56,106 bases of DNA, from NCBI GenBank assembly GCA_947624065.1, contig CANQIO010000008.1:1-56106 (forward strand). The letters run 5' to 3'. The notes beneath the pieces are model-generated. The model was not told where the DNA came from. It saw nothing but the letters and a program-made list of their open reading frames with translations, and ran no database searches. Positions 53,764 to 56,106 of this stretch are shown here, in pieces. Numbering within the stretch: the stretch's first letter is position 1; each line of letters starts with the position of its first letter. The position numbers and the translations under genes are program-made. Source of the stretch: an uncultured Oscillospiraceae bacterium. GTDB lineage: Bacteria; Bacillota; Clostridia; Oscillospirales; Oscillospiraceae.

Positions 53764-53782
53764 TCAAACGCGAGGAATGGCC

Positions 53783-54163
53783 ATGACTATCTTCATCGAC
53801 AACAAGAGCGGCGCGCCCATCTATGAGCAGATCGCCGCCCAGCTGAAGGCGCAGATCATCAGCGGGGAGCTGGGGGAGGACGAGCTTCTGCCCTCCATCC
53901 GGAGCCTGGCCAAGGACCTGCGCATCAGTGTGATCACCACCAAGCGGGCCTACGACGAGCTGGAGCGGGAGGGCTTCCTCTACACCGTGGCCGGCAAGGG
54001 CAGCTTTGTGGCGCCGAAAAACGTGGAGCTTCTGCGGGAGGAAAATCTGAAAAAGCTCGAATCCCTGCTGGCGGAGGTCTCCCATCTGGCCGCGTCCTGC
54101 GGCCTGACGAAACAGGACATATTGGACATGATAGACATCATGGAGGAAGGGGACGACATATGA
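53783..54163 (+). CDS. GntR-family regulator, YtrA subfamily
   Basis: 126 residues: an N-terminal winged helix (APIYEQIAAQLKAQIISGEL, LPSIRSLAKDLRIS, KRAYDELEREGFLYTVAGKGSFV) and a short C-terminal helix of about 50 residues, the YtrA size class that controls its own ABC genes. ATG 53783 is preferred: GAGG is seven bases upstream, whereas an in-frame ATG at 53777 directly abuts it. Overlaps the ATPase gene by 4 bp. Confidence 0.92.
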   Translation: MTIFIDNKSGAPIYEQIAAQLKAQIISGELGEDELLPSIRSLAKDLRISVITTKRAYDELEREGFLYTVAGKGSFVAPKNVELLREENLKKLESLLAEVSHLAASCGLTKQDILDMIDIMEEGDDI

Positions 54164-55005
54164 ACGCCATCGAGACAAAAGGACTGACAAAGCGCTATGA
54201 GGGCTTCACCCTGGACGGGCTGGACCTGACGCTGCCCGCTGGGTGCATCATGGGCCTGGTGGGGGAAAACGGGGCCGGCAAGAGCACCACCATCCGGCTG
54301 CTGCTGGGCCTGACGAAGCCGGACGCCGGCACCGCCGCGGTGCTGGGTGCCCCTGTGGGGCCGGACATGCGCGCGGTGAAGCAGGACATCGGCGTGGTGC
54401 TGGACGACGTGGGCTACCCCGTCAGCCTGCGGGCCGACCAGATCGGGAAGATCATGGCAGCGGCCTATAAAAACTGGGACCAGGGGCTCTTTGAGAAATA
54501 TCTGCGGGACCTGGACATCCCCACAGACAAGAAATTCTCCGCTCTCAGCCGGGGCAACAAGATGAAGCTGGGCATCGCCGCGGCCATGAGCCATGACGCG
54601 AAGCTGCTCATCCTGGACGAACCCACCGGCGGGCTGGACCCGGTGGTCCGGGACGAGGTGGTGGACCTGTTCTCCGACTTCACCCGGGACCCGGCAAAGT
54701 CCATCCTCATCAGCTCCCACATCGTCAGCGACCTGGAGAAGCTCTGCGACTACATCGCGTTCCTCCACAAGGGAAAGCTGCTGCTGTGCGAGGAAAAGGA
54801 CCGGCTGCTGGAGGAATACGGTCTGGTCCAGTGCGCCCAGGAGCAGCTGGCAGAGCTGGCCCCCGGCGCGGTGCTTGGCAGACGGGAGACGCCCTATCAC
54901 ATCGAGGCGCTGGTGCGCCGGGACGCGGTGCCCGCGGGCATGGAGGTGCGCCCGGTGACCATCGAGGAGCTTTTCGTGCTGCTGGTAAAGGAGGACAAAC
55001 AATGA
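54160..55005 (+). CDS. ABC transporter ATPase of the GntR operon
   Basis: 281 residues. Walker A GENGAGKS, signature LSRGNKMKLGIA (the SRGN variant common in YtrB/PmtA/EcsA-like exporters), Walker B LLILDEPTGGLDP and switch ISSHIVSDLE. Works with the following permease; such pairs export antimicrobial peptides, bacitracin-like compounds or toxic peptides. ATGA overlaps on both sides make a tight three-gene operon. Confidence 0.92.
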   Translation: MNAIETKGLTKRYEGFTLDGLDLTLPAGCIMGLVGENGAGKSTTIRLLLGLTKPDAGTAAVLGAPVGPDMRAVKQDIGVVLDDVGYPVSLRADQIGKIMAAAYKNWDQGLFEKYLRDLDIPTDKKFSALSRGNKMKLGIAAAMSHDAKLLILDEPTGGLDPVVRDEVVDLFSDFTRDPAKSILISSHIVSDLEKLCDYIAFLHKGKLLLCEEKDRLLEEYGLVQCAQEQLAELAPGAVLGRRETPYHIEALVRRDAVPAGMEVRPVTIEELFVLLVKEDKQ

Positions 55006-55649
55006 AGGCGCTGCTTTTGGCCGATCTCTATCAGACGTGGATCAACTGCAAGTTCTATCTGCTGTTCGTGGCGGTAGCCGCCGTGATCACAGTGGCCACC
55101 GGCGGGTCGGAAGAGGGGAACATGAGCTCGTTCATGTCCGTGTATTCCATGGTCATGTGCTCCATGATGGGCATGAGCCTGGTGCAGCTGGACGAGGCCA
55201 GCCACTGGAACATCTACGCCCAGGCCCTGCCCGCCACCCGGCGCGACCAGGTGAGCAGCAAATACGCCATTACCCTCATCTGCTTTGGCGTGGTGCTGGT
55301 CCTGTTCGCGGTGATATTCGTGATCCTGGCTCTGCTGGGCCGGATGCCCTGGGTCATGGCGGGAGCTCAGCTGGCGATCCTGGCGGTACTGGGCCTGCTG
55401 GCCCCGGCCTTCAGCATGCCGGCCATGTTCCGCTGGGGCAGCAACAAGGGCCGGGTCATCTTCCTGGCCGTGATCGTCGCCGCGGGCTTCGGCGCGGGCG
55501 CTCTCTTCAGCACCGTCTCCTTCGACTCGTTCAGCCTGCCCCACATCCCCGGCCCGGTACTGATCGCGCTGCTGGCGCTCATCACCGTGGCCCTGTTCGT
55601 GGGAAGCTGGTTTTTGGCCGTGCGCTGGTATGAAAAGCGGGAGCTGTAA
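55002..55649 (+). CDS. ABC-2 type permease of the GntR operon
   Basis: 215 residues, six hydrophobic segments, ABC2_membrane_5-type (phenol-soluble-modulin exporter PmtB-like). Starts KALLLADLYQTWINCK; PATRRDQVSSKYAITLIC between helices 2 and 3 is the family's conserved cytoplasmic loop. ATG 55002 follows AAAGGAGG and overlaps the ATPase stop. No clear terminator follows. Confidence 0.87.
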   Translation: MKALLLADLYQTWINCKFYLLFVAVAAVITVATGGSEEGNMSSFMSVYSMVMCSMMGMSLVQLDEASHWNIYAQALPATRRDQVSSKYAITLICFGVVLVLFAVIFVILALLGRMPWVMAGAQLAILAVLGLLAPAFSMPAMFRWGSNKGRVIFLAVIVAAGFGAGALFSTVSFDSFSLPHIPGPVLIALLALITVALFVGSWFLAVRWYEKREL

Positions 55650-55758
55650 GTGACGGGCGCGCTTTGTTCGTCCCGTCCCGGCCTGTACCTCCGGTCACAC
55701 CGTTTCGCCCCGCTCAACAACGTGTTCCCTGCGGCACAGTCCGGCGCCGGTCCTCGCC

Positions 55759-55846
55759 GGTCCGACATGCGGCTGGGACCGGCAGTGTCCCAGACCCGCG
55801 GTTGGTGAGCGCAGCGAACTTTAGCGGGCCGGGATACTGTCGGACC
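55759..55846. repeat. Dispersed repeat copy B
   Basis: Inverted ends GGTCCGACA (55759-55767) / TGTCGGACC (55838-55846). The reverse complement aligns with 11782-11865 through the conserved core (55796-55827), the CACTGCCGGTCC segment and the CGACA ends. 88 bp against 84 bp in copy A. Confidence 0.75.
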
Positions 55847-55878
55847 AGGCCGCGCATAGGATAGGCGCTGCTGCCAAC

Positions 55879-55966
55879 GGCGCTCCAAGGAGGCAGTGTC
55901 CCCGAGCAAATATTGCTCCGCGAAGCGGAGACGTTTGCCGGGGCCACTGTCGACGCAGGGAGCGCC
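55879..55966. repeat. Long nested hairpin element
   Basis: Successive complementary blocks: GGCGCTCC (55879-55886)/GGAGCGCC (55959-55966), CAGTG (55894-55898)/CACTG (55945-55949), CCCCG (55900-55904)/CGGGG (55939-55943), GCAAA (55906-55910)/TTTGC (55934-55938), CTCCGC (55916-55921)/GCGGAG (55925-55930) around a GAA loop. Shares the GGCAGTG-x-CCC motif with the neighbouring dispersed repeat. Confidence 0.75.
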
Positions 55967-56036
55967 ATTGCGGCCCAGGACCGACTCAACACGCGGCCGT
56001 CGGCGAGAGCCCGCCCCCTGCCCTTATCGCAGTGAC

Positions 56037-56106
56037 TTGTCAAACTAAGTGCAACAGTGAGAGAGCTCAAGTTCCCACAGATCATGGGGAGAACGGAAGT
56101 TAAGAA
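56037..56106 (+). mobile_element. Possible left end of an IS30-like element (truncated by window)
   Basis: The segment TTGTCAAACTAAGTGCAACAG (56037-56057, written here with one base over the repeat core; its reverse complement resembles IS30-family ends from memory) is followed by a frame opening at ATG 56084 that runs off the edge (M-G-R-T-E-V-K). The last 70 bp are visibly less GC-rich than the rest. Only a suggestion; too little sequence remains to confirm a transposase. Confidence 0.25.

Larger units (their letters stand above)
55650..56106. other. 457-bp gene-free repeat-rich right edge
   Basis: Holds dispersed repeat copy B (55759-55846), a long nested hairpin (55879-55966) and, from about 56031, AT-richer sequence that may be the end of an insertion element. 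No complete gene seen. Confidence 0.7.

Noticed and set aside
56062-56106. 5S rRNA-like stretch (GTTCCCA ... GGAAGTTAAG) at the right edge
   Set aside because: The spacing between the two conserved-looking pieces does not fit 5S rRNA and the upstream half does not match.

Overview
The window is a GC-rich (by eye about two-thirds G+C) chromosomal segment from a Gram-positive bacterium, most likely a Clostridia member of the Oscillospiraceae type (Flavonifractor/Lawsonibacter-like). The indications are AddAB rather than RecBCD, strong Shine-Dalgarno sites, consensus sigma-A promoters, an ECF transporter beside truA, a ClpE-type ATPase beside CvpA, YfhO proteins, a class B sortase and a YtrA-type GntR regulator. 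The genus is an inference. No rRNA, tRNA or CRISPR array was recognised.

Layout. 1-6258 (minus): addB-addA, with addA running off the left edge. 6359-10142 (plus): a MATE transporter, then a lipid-modifying trio (MGDG-synthase-like glycosyltransferase, CrtO-like acyltransferase, PAP2 phosphatase). 10199-10744 (minus): mntP. 10899-15188 (plus): an RNA methyltransferase, a dispersed repeat, ecfA1-ecfA2-ecfT and truA. 15222-19974: a DUF5711-like membrane-anchored propeller, CvpA and a ClpE-like unfoldase. 20045-23692: ABC exporter, DHH phosphoesterase, methyltransferase. 23693-24049: a gene-poor interval with a promoter, a terminator and a possible small transcript or peptide. 24050-26595: PfkB kinase (minus), then a YbaK deacylase and a split chromate transporter.

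26713-49978 is the accessory heart of the window, a cell-surface polymer locus. A YfhO protein lies at each end. The plus arm (29488-41102) holds a WecE-type sugar transaminase, an unknown polytopic protein, two stand-alone ATP-grasp ligases, an ornithine-cyclodeaminase/SbnB-like dehydrogenase, a GtrB/CsbB-type polyprenyl-phosphate glycosyltransferase, a third ATP-grasp of the sugar-transfer-associated type, a Wzx-like flippase and two GT2 enzymes. The converging minus arm (46675-41187), driven by a perfect consensus promoter, holds a second GtrB/CsbB-type enzyme, a ChbG/YdjC deacetylase, a GT2, a GT32-TagF fusion and a LicD protein. Together they suggest a flippase-exported glycan carrying 4-amino-4,6-dideoxy sugar, possible amino-acid substituents (ATP-grasp plus dehydrogenase), phosphodiester substituents (TagF-like, LicD) and extracellular side-branch glycosylation (GtrB plus YfhO). 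This is the best candidate for undescribed biochemistry here.

50024-55649: a class B sortase with a tandem-repeat cytoplasmic tail, two small genes, a flavodiiron protein, and a self-contained GntR-ABC operon with an operator-like repeat array. 55650-56106 has no complete gene. It holds a second copy of the dispersed repeat, a long nested hairpin, and an AT-richer edge that may be the start of an IS30-like element.

Two genes (addB and the PfkB kinase) have near-consensus promoters placed so that transcription should begin on the A of the ATG, suggesting leaderless mRNAs.
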